64,000 nt of DNA from Nymphaea colorata (GCF_008831285.2 NC_045139.1:35313706-35377705), one strand, 5' to 3'. Shown: positions 25,301-38,017, counted from the first letter of the stretch. Translations and numbers: made by a program. Notes: a model not told the origin generated them from the letters alone.

Positions 25301-26046
25301 CTTTTGGACCGCAAAAAGGTCTCAAAATGTGCTTTGTGAACTCAAGAGGGAAGGGGCATGGAGCATAAGGTCACGTCCATGATACATTTCCGTCATTGTT
25401 TTGCACATTCCTTCATAACTAGTCACAAATAATGTTTCAGAGTTTTAAAGGGCGAGGTTTTTCTTGGTTATAATGCGGCGACCTTGAAAAAACAAGAAAA
25501 ATATGGCAAATTTTTAAAAAATTTTAAAAACTAAAAATAGGAGAAAAATAAAATAAGTGGAAAATTAATAACACAAACATCAAAAGATAAGTAGATTTGC
25601 AACAAATAAAAGATAAAAAAATAAAAAAAAACTGTTTAGCATTAAAAAAAATGAAAAAGTGAAAAAAACATGAAAAAACACATTTTTTTTGTTTTTAATG
25701 TTTTTTTAAACGCATCTTTTTTAGTTTTAAATGACAATTTAATTTATTGCATTTTTTGGCTTTTTTTTTTGAAAAAAATTCATTTTTTGTGACACTACTG
25801 CATAATTCAATGATTATACAACCATAAGGTCATGTTTGATAGCCTCAGGTCTTATATTGGAGTTGGAGATTGCGTAAAAAGGTGTGCTTTGGGAGACCCT
25901 CATTTTATACAAACTAAGCATCTCAACGCTACATGTTAAAGACCAAAGATTTAAGATCGGATTGAAAGAATGAGATGTGAGGATTCTTCCTCATTTTATA
26001 CATCTCAATGCTACATGTTAAAAGACCACATATTTAAGGTCGGATT

Positions 26047-26180
26047 AAAAGAAGGAGATGTGGGGATTCAAACACAGCTTAAAAGCAAAAGTTGGTCTGT
26101 GATAAAATTCACTAAAAGAAGGAGATGTGAGGATTCAAACACAGCTTAAAAGCAAAAGTTGGTCTGTGATAAAATTCACT
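26047..26180 (+). repeat. 67-bp tandem duplication
   Basis: The unit at 26047-26113 is repeated at 26114-26180 with one visible difference (TGGGG versus TGAGG), so it is a recent slippage or unequal-exchange event. A looser, older copy of the first part lies just upstream, from about 25890. Confidence 0.9.
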
Positions 26181-27719
26181 ATAAAGGTCATAGCTTTTTA
26201 AGAGGCCGGGTTATTAATGTCACCATGGTGTTCATTAAGAATCCTGCAGCACAAAAGCCATGGACTTTTGATAAACCCTTCCTCAATGTGAGCAACCTCG
26301 TTTTCCATTTTTCAAGTTGCGAGTTCTTTCTTAAGGGAACTCCTCAAGGTCTTACAAAAAGAGGAGAAATTGGAATTGACGCCCTTCATCTTGAAAACCA
26401 TGAATAACCTGCAATTTGTCTAGTCAACTCTTTCAATAGCAACTTTCATCAAAAATTGCATCGTGGCCTTATGATCAACCCTTTCCAAGTATATAAAAAT
26501 GCATCTTTTGCTCTTTTTCTCAAATATTGTTTCTGCACTAGAATCAATTAGGCTATCGGGGTTGTCAGCAAATCGAATATACTTTTTATCATATCCCTTT
26601 TTTTTTTATGGTCATATATTCGGACTTAAATTCAGATTAGAATATAAATGAAGAAAAATCTATACTACATCCAAACCTGAATACAAATTCACACACTAAG
26701 TCCCATTTTTATATTAACATCCAAATCTGAATCCGGCTTTTAAGCCAAATTCACATGGCGCTATAGACACTGATATAAAATTCTTATGTAAAATTATATT
26801 TTATCTGAATCTGATATGATATTTGCATAAAATGGAATGCAAATCCAAACGAATGGCAATTCTCGAATTCATCCAATTTCTTAAGGGATACAGAATTTTT
26901 TTATTCCATAATTCGATTTTTTTAAAGCAATTAATCGGTCGGATATTGGATCTGAATTGGGTTTATCGGCATTCCTATAGACCATGCATCCAAAAAATAT
27001 GAACGTTATTTCTTGTGGGGCTTTGTCTCAGACAACCTTTGTTGGAGGGGTATCAAATAGATGCACTAATATGACAGCCTTTTTTTCCCATCATTTTATT
27101 TATTTACATATTGATGCCTCTTATTCCATCATTTTTTTTAAATGGTTGCTTCTCAGTGAAAAATTGTAGCTTTAAACACGCAAGATAGAATCATAGATAC
27201 CCAAAACAAGCACTTGCATTTTTATTCATTGCACTAAGAAAAGGATGTTGCTACTTGTGTGAGAAGGGGTGAAGCAAAAAAAATGTTGGCTATGGGGCAC
27301 TAGTAATAAATTTAAAAATTTTAAGATGCATTAATATGTAAATGAAAAAAATTGCTCTGAGGTATCAATATAAAAATAAGTGTTCCGTTTTGACATTTTA
27401 TTTAAGAAAATTCATTTGAAAAGTAATGTTGGAATATAGACAAATTTTAAAGCTTTCATGTATATATATGTCTTGAGGTTTCTCATTGATACAATGTTGA
27501 GGAGAACATGGTATCAATAAAAAGCCTAAATTGATATTAATAAGAGGAAAATAGTTTTAAGTCTATATCAGATTTGAAAATGAAGAAGCACAACTCATAA
27601 AGACCACTGTGAGCTGTCATATCGCCTAAAGGATAACTTTACAAAAGTTGCATATAGATACCAATTGAACTTTATAATAATACGCTTTTAGCCCAAAAAT
27701 CTAATGTAACGTGTAATAA

Positions 27720-27957
27720 GGCTGGGCAGCGGGCCATGGATTGTCGGGTACTCAACCCGAACCAAGCCTCAAAATCGGCTGCTTGACTGGCTCAACTGAT
27801 CAAACTTGACCAGATAATTTATTCATAATTTTATTTATTAAAATATATATGTGTATTTATTATAATTACCCGGCCCGAATGCGTACAGACCCTGATCGAA
27901 AACTAAGTTGGGTCAGGTACCAAGTACTCAACGTCGGCCCAGCCCGATGCCCAGCCA
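27720..27957. mobile_element. GGCTGGGC inverted-end non-autonomous element
   Basis: It starts GGCTGGGCAGCGGGCC and ends GGCCCAGCCCGATGCCCAGCC, so the ends are inverted copies. AT-rich interior and GGGT/ACCC subterminal units recur in diverged form near 8755-9030 and 12370-12580. Flanking bases agree only partly, so the target duplication is not established. Confidence 0.5.
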
Positions 27958-28144
27958 TGTGGTAGAGGCCTAAAATCACCGATAAAATAGCTAAGTAACT
28001 AATCTTGGACTCAGGCGCACATCAATTGGGCGCCTCAATCCATGGGTCCAGGCGCGCCCTTCGACCCGTCCACTGTCTTGACTTGACTTTTTCCCTGGCA
28101 ACATATCCTATACCCTTTCCATCCCGTATTTAATCTCTTTCGAA

Positions 28145-28152
28145 TGACGTCA
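28145..28152. promoter_or_regulatory. TGACGTCA bZIP-type site
   Basis: A perfect palindromic TGACGTCA, with a CCAAT sequence about 14 bp downstream, about 350-450 bp upstream of the 5' leader of the BRO1-domain gene. TGA-class bZIP factors bind this core; function is inferred from position. Confidence 0.35.
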
Positions 28153-28493
28153 TCCGTCTCATCCCAACCAATCAAACATTGCACGACTCCTTGTTGCATT
28201 AAAAGAAAAAGGCTCTACGGCTTTCCTCGCTTCCACATTTCTGAAAATTCTGGAGAGTTAATTCTTTTATCTTGTCGACCAGAAATCATCGGCTTGATTT
28301 TAGGGTGACCCCGTAATGACTTGGTGTTTTGATTGCGCTTCGGCTGTAAATTTGCCACCATACGTGAGGGTAATAACGTAAGTTCGTCTTTCCCGCTTTG
28401 CATGTGAACGAGGGGAGAACTCCGCGCGAAAAAATATGTAAAAAATTTGAAGAGATCCTGCAACTCGGACGATCTTCCTGGGCGATGCAACCG

Positions 28494-28521
28494 CACGTGC
28501 CGGCCATCCTCTCGGCACGTG
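28494..28521. promoter_or_regulatory. Paired G-boxes (two GCACGTGC octamers)
   Basis: Identical GCACGTGC octamers have CACGTG cores at 28494-28499 and 28516-28521, 22 bp apart (about two helical turns), inside or just upstream of the first, non-coding exon of the BRO1-domain gene. G-boxes bind bHLH and bZIP factors; cooperative use is an inference from the spacing. Confidence 0.5.
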
Positions 28522-28610
28522 CTGTCCCCCTCCTCTGCTCCCTCTCCCTCTCAGCCATTAATGGCCTTCGGAGCCTTCGCTCTTTGTCTCTCCCGGAGCG
28601 TCGCGTCGCG

Positions 28611-29126
28611 GTGAGCCCTCCCTTTCCTTTGATAGTTTACCGTTGCTGATATTTTTAAGGATTTCGGTGCTTAAATTTGAGTTCTTGTCCTCTTGTAAGT
28701 GTTTTGTGAAGTCTTTTCGCGCTTTTTTCTTGGCTGATCTACTGATTGACTTCGGTTTTTGATGGGTTTTGTTGGTTTGGGGTCTTCCTGCGAGTTGAAT
28801 GATGGTTGGTTCAGTGTTTTCCTTGATTTTCATCGTGTTACATAGCTGGATTCGAGTAACAATTGTAACTGGAAGAATTGGCTAGTTGAAGATTGGTTCA
28901 TCTTATGGATTTGCTCTTTCTACAGATGCTTGCTACCTGAATACTTTTTGATACTCACGTTATGACCTTCCACGATCACTTCTCTCTTTCATGGGCTTCA
29001 TGTTTGGCTCCTTGTTGGTCATCGTTGAGTGGCCTCACCTCGTTTGGTTTCATTGATGATGGGAATTTTTGGTCTATTTCTTAAATTTCTCACTAATTCA
29101 TTATTGATATGATTTTCTTATGGCAG
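28611..29126 (+). other. 5' UTR intron of the BRO1-domain gene
   Basis: A GC-rich leader ends TCGCG|GTGAGC at 28610, a good donor. The acceptor TATGGCAG ends at 29126, 35 bp before the chosen start codon. The interior is T-rich, as expected of a plant intron. Inferred from splice signals and the sharp change in base composition. Confidence 0.6.
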
Positions 29127-29161
29127 AATGCTTTTCTTGCAACGCATGTTTGTTGCAAGAG

Positions 29162-30387
29162 ATGGGGTGTACTACTTCCCGGTATGCAACTGGAAAGAAG
29201 AAACCTGTGCCTATACGTGAAATTGTGGTTTTTGTGCCATCAACAAGAGTTCCTAAAGAAATTGATCTCAGAAGGCCACTAAGAGGGTCCTTGTCAGAAG
29301 GCCTCCTCGAAAGATTAGCAGCACTTCGAGCCAAGGTTGTTGCCCTGTCAGAGAAATGGTCCCTCAATTGTTCAACGCCTACCGGGAATATTGCAACCGA
29401 AGATGGTCGGTTTCCTTTCTTCCTCTTCGTTAAATCCCAACTTCATTCTTGGTCCGTTTGCATTGCTTCTCCTCCTATGCTACTCGGCAATGCAGATAAC
29501 ACATCAACGATTGAATGGTTATAGTTGATGTTGCTAAAACATTTTTTCTAGCATTTTGCTAAATTATGTTGTCCTTACTTTGTAAAAAACAGATGTGTCT
29601 TCTATTACGGGCCTTCAGGATGCTCTCGAAGAATACTTGCCTGTACTTACGGGCTTAACTAAAAAAGGTGAGGGCCGGAAGTTTCCCTTGTTGCAATAAA
29701 TTCTGAACCTCCTCTTAATTTCACAAACTAAAAATTCACCTTGCTGTTAGTTTCGTAGATTAAATGCCCTCTGGCTGCTAAGATTAGATGTATTTGCAAT
29801 TTTTGGTCTCCTTTTCTCTTTTCCTGATCACCATGTGCTAACTGTTGACAATCTTCGCAACAAATATATTCTGACTCGTGGACATGCACACAAGCTTCCA
29901 CATGAAATAAATTGTGGGGGATGCATTAACATGCATATTTGCATGGATCCAACAGTTCATGCATTTAAGGGGGGCAAACCCCTGCATCAATCTATGGTAG
30001 CCGTATCTGTAAAACTGAAGTGAAATGGAAGTTCATTACCAATTACTGCAGTCTATGATATTAAGTGAAAAATTTGCAGCTAGTTGTATTTCATACTTGA
30101 ATGTGGAATATCTATGAAAGGTTGCTTAAAAATCATGAAAATATTTTATTTTCCAAGGCATCTCTCGTGTGCTGAATACATGTATTCTGGCTAGAGAGAC
30201 CACTCCTCTTCATTATATATATGAACTATAAAAAATAGTGGATCACATAGTAAATATACGATTTCTCATTCATTCACATCCGACGATCCATTTTATTTTT
30301 CAGATCTGTAAACTACATACGAGGCTGTAGACATGGTGAAGTTCACTTTAGTCCTAGGCTCTTAGCCGCTGCACATATAGTCATGGG

Positions 30388-30418
<31 letters not shown>

Positions 30419-33400
30419 TTTTAGGTGTGTGTGAATGCACTTCTCATAACTGACTTTCATTGTCATGAACCTGCCTTTTGAGGTATGACCACATTAAGAG
30501 ATCAAGAAGGTACATCATGTCAAACAGAAGGATGCCTTCCAAAAAGATTTTCCTAAAACATCGAGGAATCTGATCAAATCACATTCTTTTAGAAATGAAT
30601 AAATTCTTAACAATGGAATGCATTTTTAACATTATGCATGCAGATATTAATTGACAATGTATACCCATAATTTTAAAAAATTAATAAACCACATGTTGTT
30701 GTAGGTGGTGATGAGTAATTAACTGAGCCACTAAGACTTCACACTGATTTCCAACTTGTTCCTCTGTTGTTCTCATAGCAAGTGGAAAGAAATAAAATCT
30801 TTTCTTTTAAGCATCTTCTGAATTTAGCTAAGCAAGTTCCCATCAAGGTCGATGACATTCAATCGAGACACATCAGTGGAGTGGTTGGTTTTCTCATCCC
30901 AAGTTTAGCTTCATTCTTTCTCTAATCCAAGGCCATGACAGGTTCCAGTCAACTGGCAAAATTCATTTTTGCTCGGCTCAAACTACTTCTTGGTTGTGAT
31001 CTCCCAGTTAAACATTTCAAGAAAATTGTTGGGAGAAGGCTCCCTTGCTTTATTGCAAAAGAAATCGATATCTACAGAAAGAACAGAAAATTAAGTGGCA
31101 CAGATGCGGCAACGTTGCCACTGTACCTGTGTCAACATGCCGACATGCAGACATGGTACGGTGATACACTTGGACACAACTTAAGGAAAACATATTATTT
31201 TCGCATTTTTCATATTAATTTATTTTTTTTTATATTACCTTTTCATATAATTATCCAAAATGTATTTTTCAATTTTCACCTGTTTTGCATTTTCTCACCT
31301 GTTTTATATTAATTTTATATATTGTTTGTGGAATTTTGCACACACACACTTTGCCGTAACGCTGTGTCCATAAATTTTGAAATAGCCATGTTCATACCCA
31401 CACAGTATCCATGTAACTTAGATAGAAAAGAAACAAAAGAGGAACATGCAGAACATCTAATAGTCAAGCAGAAACTGGCAAACTTGCACACAGTGGCCCA
31501 AAACTTTCTAAACCAAACAAAAATTAGCCTAGTACTCCTCAATCCTTCCCCAAACTCATACAGGTCAATAATCTCTCTGCATGACAACATTATTTTTCCC
31601 ACACAAACCGAGGGAAGCCCATCCACTATTTTCAGTCTGTACTTGCAGGTAGCAAATTGAAGGATGCTTAGGGTGCCAAAGACCTGGAGTAGGAAAATTA
31701 GTAACTGTTCCAGTTATAAATGCAATACAAAGTTAAATTTGATCAACAAGTTCTAGCTCATAGCTAACGATTTAGTTTAGTTTTTTTATTCTTTCTCTTT
31801 TCGACTTTTTTGTTATTTGGACTTTGGAGTACTATAGCTGGCCTAACAGTGCATTGTCAATGCTTTAGATGACCTATTTTTTTTTCTGAACTTGTGTGCA
31901 ACATTTTCTGGTTCATAAAATTAGTCAATTTCTTTTCAGATTACCATCTTCAAGACGTGGTGGAGTTTGATTGGGGAAATCCAGAAGAGGGTGGAATGGT
32001 AAATGAACCATGAGATTGAGTTTAGCACTACTTGGCAAGATTTATTTTTCCTTTGGCTTATTTTATACACACACACACACACCCCATTGTCACAAAAGTC
32101 GTGTTGTCAGGTTCTTATCAGGGAGTTTTTCTCGGGCATTTATCAGGAGATTGTTTTCCTCAAGAAGATCTCAGGAATAAAAAAAAAAAAAAGTATAAAA
32201 ATAATGAAAAAATTCATGAAAATGTGAAGTGTCTACCAATTTTCCTATGAAAATTTGACAAAAATAAAAAATAGTTATTATAATGTTAAAAGAAACCTCA
32301 AAATTTAAAATATATTCTTTTTCTTGGGAACATGGAAAAGTGCAATATTTTCAGTTTGGCATTTTTTTTTTCAAATTATAACAAAATTATCGTTTTTGCT
32401 TATTACCCATTTTTAATGCAATTTTTTTTCAAATACAAGCATGATACTTTCATTTTAATTTTTTTGAATATCATGTTTCTTTCTCATTTCCCCCCCCCCC
32501 CCCAAAGAAGGAAATATTTGTGGCGGTATATATGTATATTTATATGTCTGTACCTGTGTTTGTTTTTGTCTCTGTGCATGTGTGGGTGTGTTTCTGACAG
32601 CATGACTTTCACATGTGAAGGGACTACCTATAGCAAATTCGTGGTACGAGTTGTTGTCAGTTCTACATATCATGGCGATGGTATCATTGTCAGCTGCAAA
32701 CCGGATGCTTATTCCAAAAGATCAAGGTGATGCGTATGGAAGGAAGGTATCAGAAGGTGTGTTTGGTTGACTGTAAATTTGTTTGTCTGTATGCCACATG
32801 CAAAAGAAACTATGGTAGACAATTATTTTCCATGTCATCAACCTTTTTATTCATAGTCTACTTTGTTTCTGACAACATGCTTGATTGCCTGGAGAGGTTA
32901 TTCAAGAGGAAGATAATCTCTGGGCCATACAAAACTCAATCAAATACCAAAATTGAAGTTCTGGATAACTTCTCCAGTCTACTTCATAAACTGTATGTAA
33001 AGTGGTTGTACCGAACATTCTGAAAAACATTTCATGATTAAGGCAGCCTGAATGTTTTTTGGCCAATCAAAACATGCCCTAAAGTTATATGTTGAGTACT
33101 AACTGCATAATGTTTGATACATGTATTCAGATTGCATGAAGACTGCTATTGAGTTACTGCTGAAAGCAGCTGGATATTTAGAATATGGTGTTCATCATGC
33201 ATTGGTTAATCTGACACCTGATGCCAAGTATGTACATGTTATGAAGCTGAATTTAGTTCGTCTTGTTTTGGAAATTTTACATTGAATTTGTTATTGTTTT
33301 CATCTTTGGCATTCTTTCTTTTTTAATTCTATCAATCTGCAATGTCTATCTCATAGAAGAATGCTTCCCAAGGACTTGGAAGAGACCATGTTGGAGGCCA

Positions 33401-36400
33401 TCTCCCACCAAGCACTAGGCCAGGTAATTCAAGCTTGTACATGATCTTCATGTGTTTTTAGCTTATGCATTTATTGGGTACATATTTGAAGCAAAACACT
33501 GAACAAAAAGCATGAGTAAGTTACGGAGACAAAGGATGTATAAATCACTCGAATTGTTTCCATATAGAACAGAGTTCTGCTGATCATATTTCATAATGTA
33601 CTGAAGATTATAAATTTCAAGCCTGTGCTCCAGGGAGGTGTTTGTGGCAGTTTAAGATGTGTCATGCAAGCACGTGCAGAATATAAAGGGTTAGATACTT
33701 AGATGGTTATATGTAAATAGGTGGCTATGTTGGACACTTTCTAAAGCAATATATAGCCGAAAGCTTGAACACTGGTGACAAGTACCCATTTTTCTCTCAG
33801 ATAAGATTAGAAAACCTGCTTTTGTACTTTTATTATGTATAACTTATTAGACTCCATGGGCTGTCCTCTTTTCTCTTATGCTTATTTGGTTGGTGCTTTT
33901 CTCTCTCTCTCTCTCTGTCTCTGTGTGTGTGTGTGTGTGAAGACACAAACATATGCCCACCTAAATGCATGCATGTGGAGAATATCTGACGAAACAAAAC
34001 CAGATATTGGTAGTCTCTGACCACTATAATCATGTCTAACTGCAGGCAATTGAGATTCAGCTTAGTTTGGCTGTTGAAAGTGAAAAGGCAACACTGTCAG
34101 TAATGAGGAGGCTTGCATGTGAACAACTGACATACTTCGCTCAGGTTATTTCTCTATAAAAGTTCTTCTGGTTGACTTGCTTTTGAACCCTCTGAAACAT
34201 ACTTCTTCATGATACACGGTTCCTCTTCATTTCTTGATGGGGCACTTTTCATTTGTCCTTCACAAGCCAGTAACCTTCAGTGATTGAATTATGTTAATAA
34301 ATTGCTTGAATGCTCAGATTAACTTTCATCAGTTCATGGTATTCTCCTGGATTATGCTAAAGTGAAAGGTTCATGTATTTCGAATCTGTTTCAGAGCAGT
34401 ACCTTGTGAATGTCCTGTGTATTGATTTCAGATTGTGCTTTTCACGGATGTCAGTATGTCATATTCTTCAGTTCAAAACTGCTGTATGCCCTTTTATATG
34501 TTTGCTTACCGTGCCAAGGACAAACTTAGAGAAGCATGACTTGGTTGACAGTGAGCCATAAATTAAAAGTTCCTTTTGCATATTAGTGCATTATTTCCAT
34601 TCCTTTACCAAACTTGTTTTTTTGTTTCTTTTTTTGATAAATATTGTCTTTGTACAGGCTTATTTATGCTTGTCAAGTTATGGTGATTGTGAACAGCGCT
34701 TAAAAAAGCACCTTTTGTTTGTCAAATGGAAATATCTTGAAGCGAAGGTATGGCCATAAATTGGTTCTTTATCTACATGCCCATCTATGTATTTTAACTA
34801 TTACTCAGCTAGTTATTTGCTTGCTTGTTTTGTAGACATTCATTTTACATAACCTTAGGTGCCCCCAGACTCTTGATTATGCAAATTGCAAATACTAATC
34901 ATGCACACACTACTGCCTATAGGCTGCAGCATATTACTACCACGGTCTGCTACTTGACAAAGGTACTGCTGACATCGATCACGTGAATGCACTCAGTTGC
35001 CTTCTAGCTGCAGATGAACTACTTGCTGATTGCAAGAGAATATGCTTAACTTTCTGTCTTGCCAAGCCTGTCACGAGGTTACACCTTTGCTCTGTTTATC
35101 TAAAGATTCTTTAAGGCCGTGGCTTTGTGGATGCATATCATAAAGGTTACATTTTCTCATTCGCTGTATTCTCTGCAGGGTTCCTCCTGCATGGGGTGCA
35201 ATGAAACATTTGCAGCTGAAAATTCCGGAAACTCTCTTCAAAAAGTCCCAGATGTATGGCTACCTCCTTGATTTTGACGGGTAAGCCTCCTCCATCTGAG
35301 CCTTTATTTGAGCTATAATGGAGCTTTTGATCTTCCAGTGCCGTTTTGCCTGTAAAGGAGGCTTTATGGCCACAAAGGCACAGGCCATCTGGTAAGGGCG
35401 ACCTAGAAGTATTACCAAGTTCATTGGATAGTTAAGAATGCCTATAACCCACAGGAAAATTCTCAAGAGTCAAGACTCAAGGTTCAAACTTGGTAATGCA
35501 TCAGGGTAAGGATAAATACTGAAACAAGATTAGACCACCTAGTGGTTTATACAACATGCACTTAGGGTGGGACGCTTCAGTGTGTGGTTACACTTAAACA
35601 TAAGCTGACCAAGACATGGTTAACACTATTTTTGTTTTACATTGCTTTTTTTTTTGGGGTTGGGGGGTGGGTTGGGATGGGGTGGGAAGAGGGGAGAGAG
35701 GAGGGTGTAACGTATTTGGTTGGACTGGAAGGCTGATGGAAGTCCGATCGTCAGTTTGATTCCTATAGGTGCTATCCCGCTGGATTGCAAATAGTGGATG
35801 TGCATGATTCTAATTGATGAGTATTTTGCTCTCCACCTAGGTCCCAAAGCAACCCTTGACCACCAAGGCAGGGAGAAAGAGGGATGGCTTCAGCCTTTTT
35901 GGGGTATCTCCACCATTTATTTACACATAAATATTAGAATAGATACTCATGGATCTTCATCGGGCCTTTGATTGTTTGTGTTTGAGCTCATAAGGTAGAC
36001 ATTTTAAGCATATAAGCTCCACTTGCACCCTATTAAAATGTGGGCGCTCTTTATGTCCACCCTTAGTGGGTATTTCAAGGGTTCTATATATGAACTGAAG
36101 TCTGAGGGCATAATGGGCCTTGATGATTTATTAAGGTGACCATGGGGGCTACCCTTGTCGTAATGACAAAATGATACAGTGTTCTGGTTGAACATGAAGA
36201 GTATGTCATCCAACCATCCCATTGAAAGCCCAAGCACCCACATTTCCCCGGTTCCTACTTTTGGTGCCTTGGATGGAAACCAACAAACTACAAAGTGTGA
36301 GTGTTAAATTGCTGTTCCTGCAATGCCAGAAATAGAGCTCTGGCTGTACTTGTAGTATGTTTTGCATGCACAGTCGAAGGACATGGAAATGCATGGGAGG

Positions 36401-38017
36401 GTCTTCGTCCCAAATAGGGGTGGAAAACTGGATTTCATAAAATTCATGCGGTGAATGCCCACTTTGTTTGCATTCCACGCCCAAAATTTGCCTTGCATGG
36501 TGGGCCTTAGAGAATCTAGTAAGTTCAGTCGTATAGGTGCAAAAATCTGGTCACGGCTACAAAGTTTTAATCTTTAACTTGTATTTGGTCCAACAACTTT
36601 TGGATATCACGTGACAATTGTTTTCTTCAAACCATTCTTATGCCATCAAATGTCCTGAAGACTGTTGTGAAAATCAATAATCAATATGCATTGGCCAGTT
36701 CAAAGTAAGGGTGCTACGTGTTATGCTATCTCCGTTTTTGTCTTTTTCAATGTTTTTGCAATTAATATTAAAGGGGCTAAAGTTTAGAAGATTCTTTTAA
36801 TATTTTAAAGTAATATTTTATTGGCGTGGTCTTGGTCAAATTGGTGGGTTGGTGAAAGTCTGGTCGTCATTTGATTTTTGTAGGTGCTATTTTTTTGGAT
36901 TGTAAATGGTGAATGTACAACACTTTAGTTGACAGGTGTTCTGCTCCCCACCCAAGTTCCATGGTAGTTATGGACTCTGAGGGTGAGGGTGAAAAGAAAA
37001 AGAGACGGGCTTTGGTATCTTTTTCCTCTACAAAGTATGGTCTTTAGTTTTGCATATGAAAAATCTGACAGTAAATTGAGCTTCTCTGCTTCGTGGGCCA
37101 TGGGCCTAGATCACTCAGTTCTGCTGGGGGAATACGATCAGTTGACTAGCTGAAGGCCAACATACATGTGTGCCTTCGGTGGACGAAGGAGAAGCGTTTC
37201 TTTGTTCTTTTTTTCCCTCCACTGTTCAATAAAAACCAGAGGAAAAAGAAAGTCCTTTTTTGGTGAGGCCATCGTTGTCCCAAAAAAAAATCACATTTTC
37301 ATTCTAGAGGTTCCATCTTGCTATTTAATGTTGCCCTAACTTTGTATTGCAAACACGTTGTTGGTGCTTTGTTTTTATCGGATCTAGATTGGGAATAATC
37401 ACTCTCATTGTTAATATGAAGAAGCCAAAGCCCTTCATCTTTTACCTTGCTTTTTGGGGTTAATGACTGTTTCGAAACTTAGGTGAGGAATGAGACACCT
37501 GTTAACTATAGTGTCACACATTCACCATTTGCAGTCTAAAATAATAGTGCCCACAGGAATAGTGACTGAACTTTTATTGGTCCATCAGTTGGATCAGCTA
37601 TGCTACGCCGTTTGAAGCAATTGAAATTCAGGTGAGTTTGAAAAAAAGAAAAATGATTGGATCTGCTTATTTATTTTCTTGCCAGACCAAAGGCTCAAGT
37701 TTCTCTAAATTAGGGCATTGGGTTTCAGATTTGATCTATTTCACTGTCCAATGTCCATGCTTGCAATAGATTATTGTGTCAACGATTATGGACCTATGGT
37801 TCATCTGAAACTCGTTTCCATGAGACGCAGGAGTAGTCGAGAGCTGCCTGATCTACCTGAGTTTGAGCTCTCACTGAAGCCGGATGAGTATGAACTTCCC
37901 ACAACAGATCCCGTTTGGGAAAATGAGAAATGCGAACTTCGGGTCCATACACTGAAACAGCACCTCAAGGATTCGGAGGACGAGATGGAGATGGAATTTC
38001 CCCGGGAGGATGTGTAA
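29162..38017 (+). CDS. BRO1-domain-containing protein (plant ALIX/Bro1-like, short form)
   Basis: Eleven coding exons join without a frame break to 436 residues: 29162-29405, 29593-29667, 31940-31998, 32621-32756, 33131-33227, 33357-33423, 34046-34144, 34658-34747, 34923-35077, 35179-35280 and 37831-38017. Every intron is GT-AG. I chose the ATG at 29162 rather than 29120 because it gives MGC, a myristoylation/palmitoylation-type N-terminus found in plant members. Visible motifs are RLAALRAKVV (about residues 60-70), LQDALEEYLPVL, WYELLSVLHIMAM, LLLKAAGYLEY, KWKYLEAKAAAYYYHG (282-297), the PPAWGAMKHL segment, and an acidic tail after LKPDEYELP. The length matches the short plant BRO1-domain family, which lacks the V domain and proline-rich tail of ALIX. 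BRO1 domains bind ESCRT-III CHMP4/Snf7-type subunits on endosomes; that role here is from family knowledge. The last intron is 2.5 kb and repeat-filled. The start of exon 4 is the least certain junction, with an acceptor at ...GTGAAG|GGACTA. Confidence 0.92.
32490..32503 (+). repeat. Poly-C tract (14 C)
   Basis: An uninterrupted run of C lies in intron 3 of the BRO1-domain gene. It can form i-motif or G-run structures and is prone to length error in sequencing. Confidence 0.9.
33900..33939 (+). repeat. (CT)n(GT)n microsatellite
   Basis: CT repeats pass into GT repeats inside intron 6 of the BRO1-domain gene. Confidence 0.9.
35656..35705 (+). other. G-rich tract, potential G-quadruplex
   Basis: At least six runs of three or more G, with short T/A loops, follow a T-run on the sense strand of the last intron (35281-37830) of the BRO1-domain gene. 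The transcript would carry the same G-runs. Confidence 0.7.
35705..37015 (+). repeat. Two diverged direct copies of a dispersed repeat in one intron
   Basis: Segments at about 35715-35900 and 36835-37015 share an ordered set of blocks: TTGGTTGG or GGTTGGTGAAAGTC, GTCGTCA.TTTGATT, TAGGTGCTAT, TTGGATTG.AAATGGTG..TG, GACAGGTGTTCTGCTC or ATGAGTATTTTGCTC, CCACC.A.GT.CC, then GAGGG/AAAGAGGGATGGCTT. They look like two insertions of one unclassified element in the same orientation. Confidence 0.55.

Larger units (their letters stand above)
19718..28450. other. Intergenic region between the COL and BRO1-domain genes
   Basis: No complete gene is supported. An acceptor-preceded 41-codon open segment on the minus strand ends at 20545 and is noted under findings. 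Visible content is repetitive: CAGTGGCGGAGCC-type pieces near 21290-21360 and 22295-22430, local tandem duplications at 22841-23015 and 26047-26180, a GAGCTCGAG-rich element at about 23553-23990, a SINE-like box at 25208, a further repeat at about 26560-26985, and a GGCTGGGC inverted-end element at 27720-27957. Confidence 0.5.

Noticed and set aside
30935-31312. 125-codon plus-strand frame inside the second coding intron of the BRO1-domain gene.
   Set aside because: Not needed for the continuous BRO1 frame, ends in T-rich low-complexity sequence, and has no family match.
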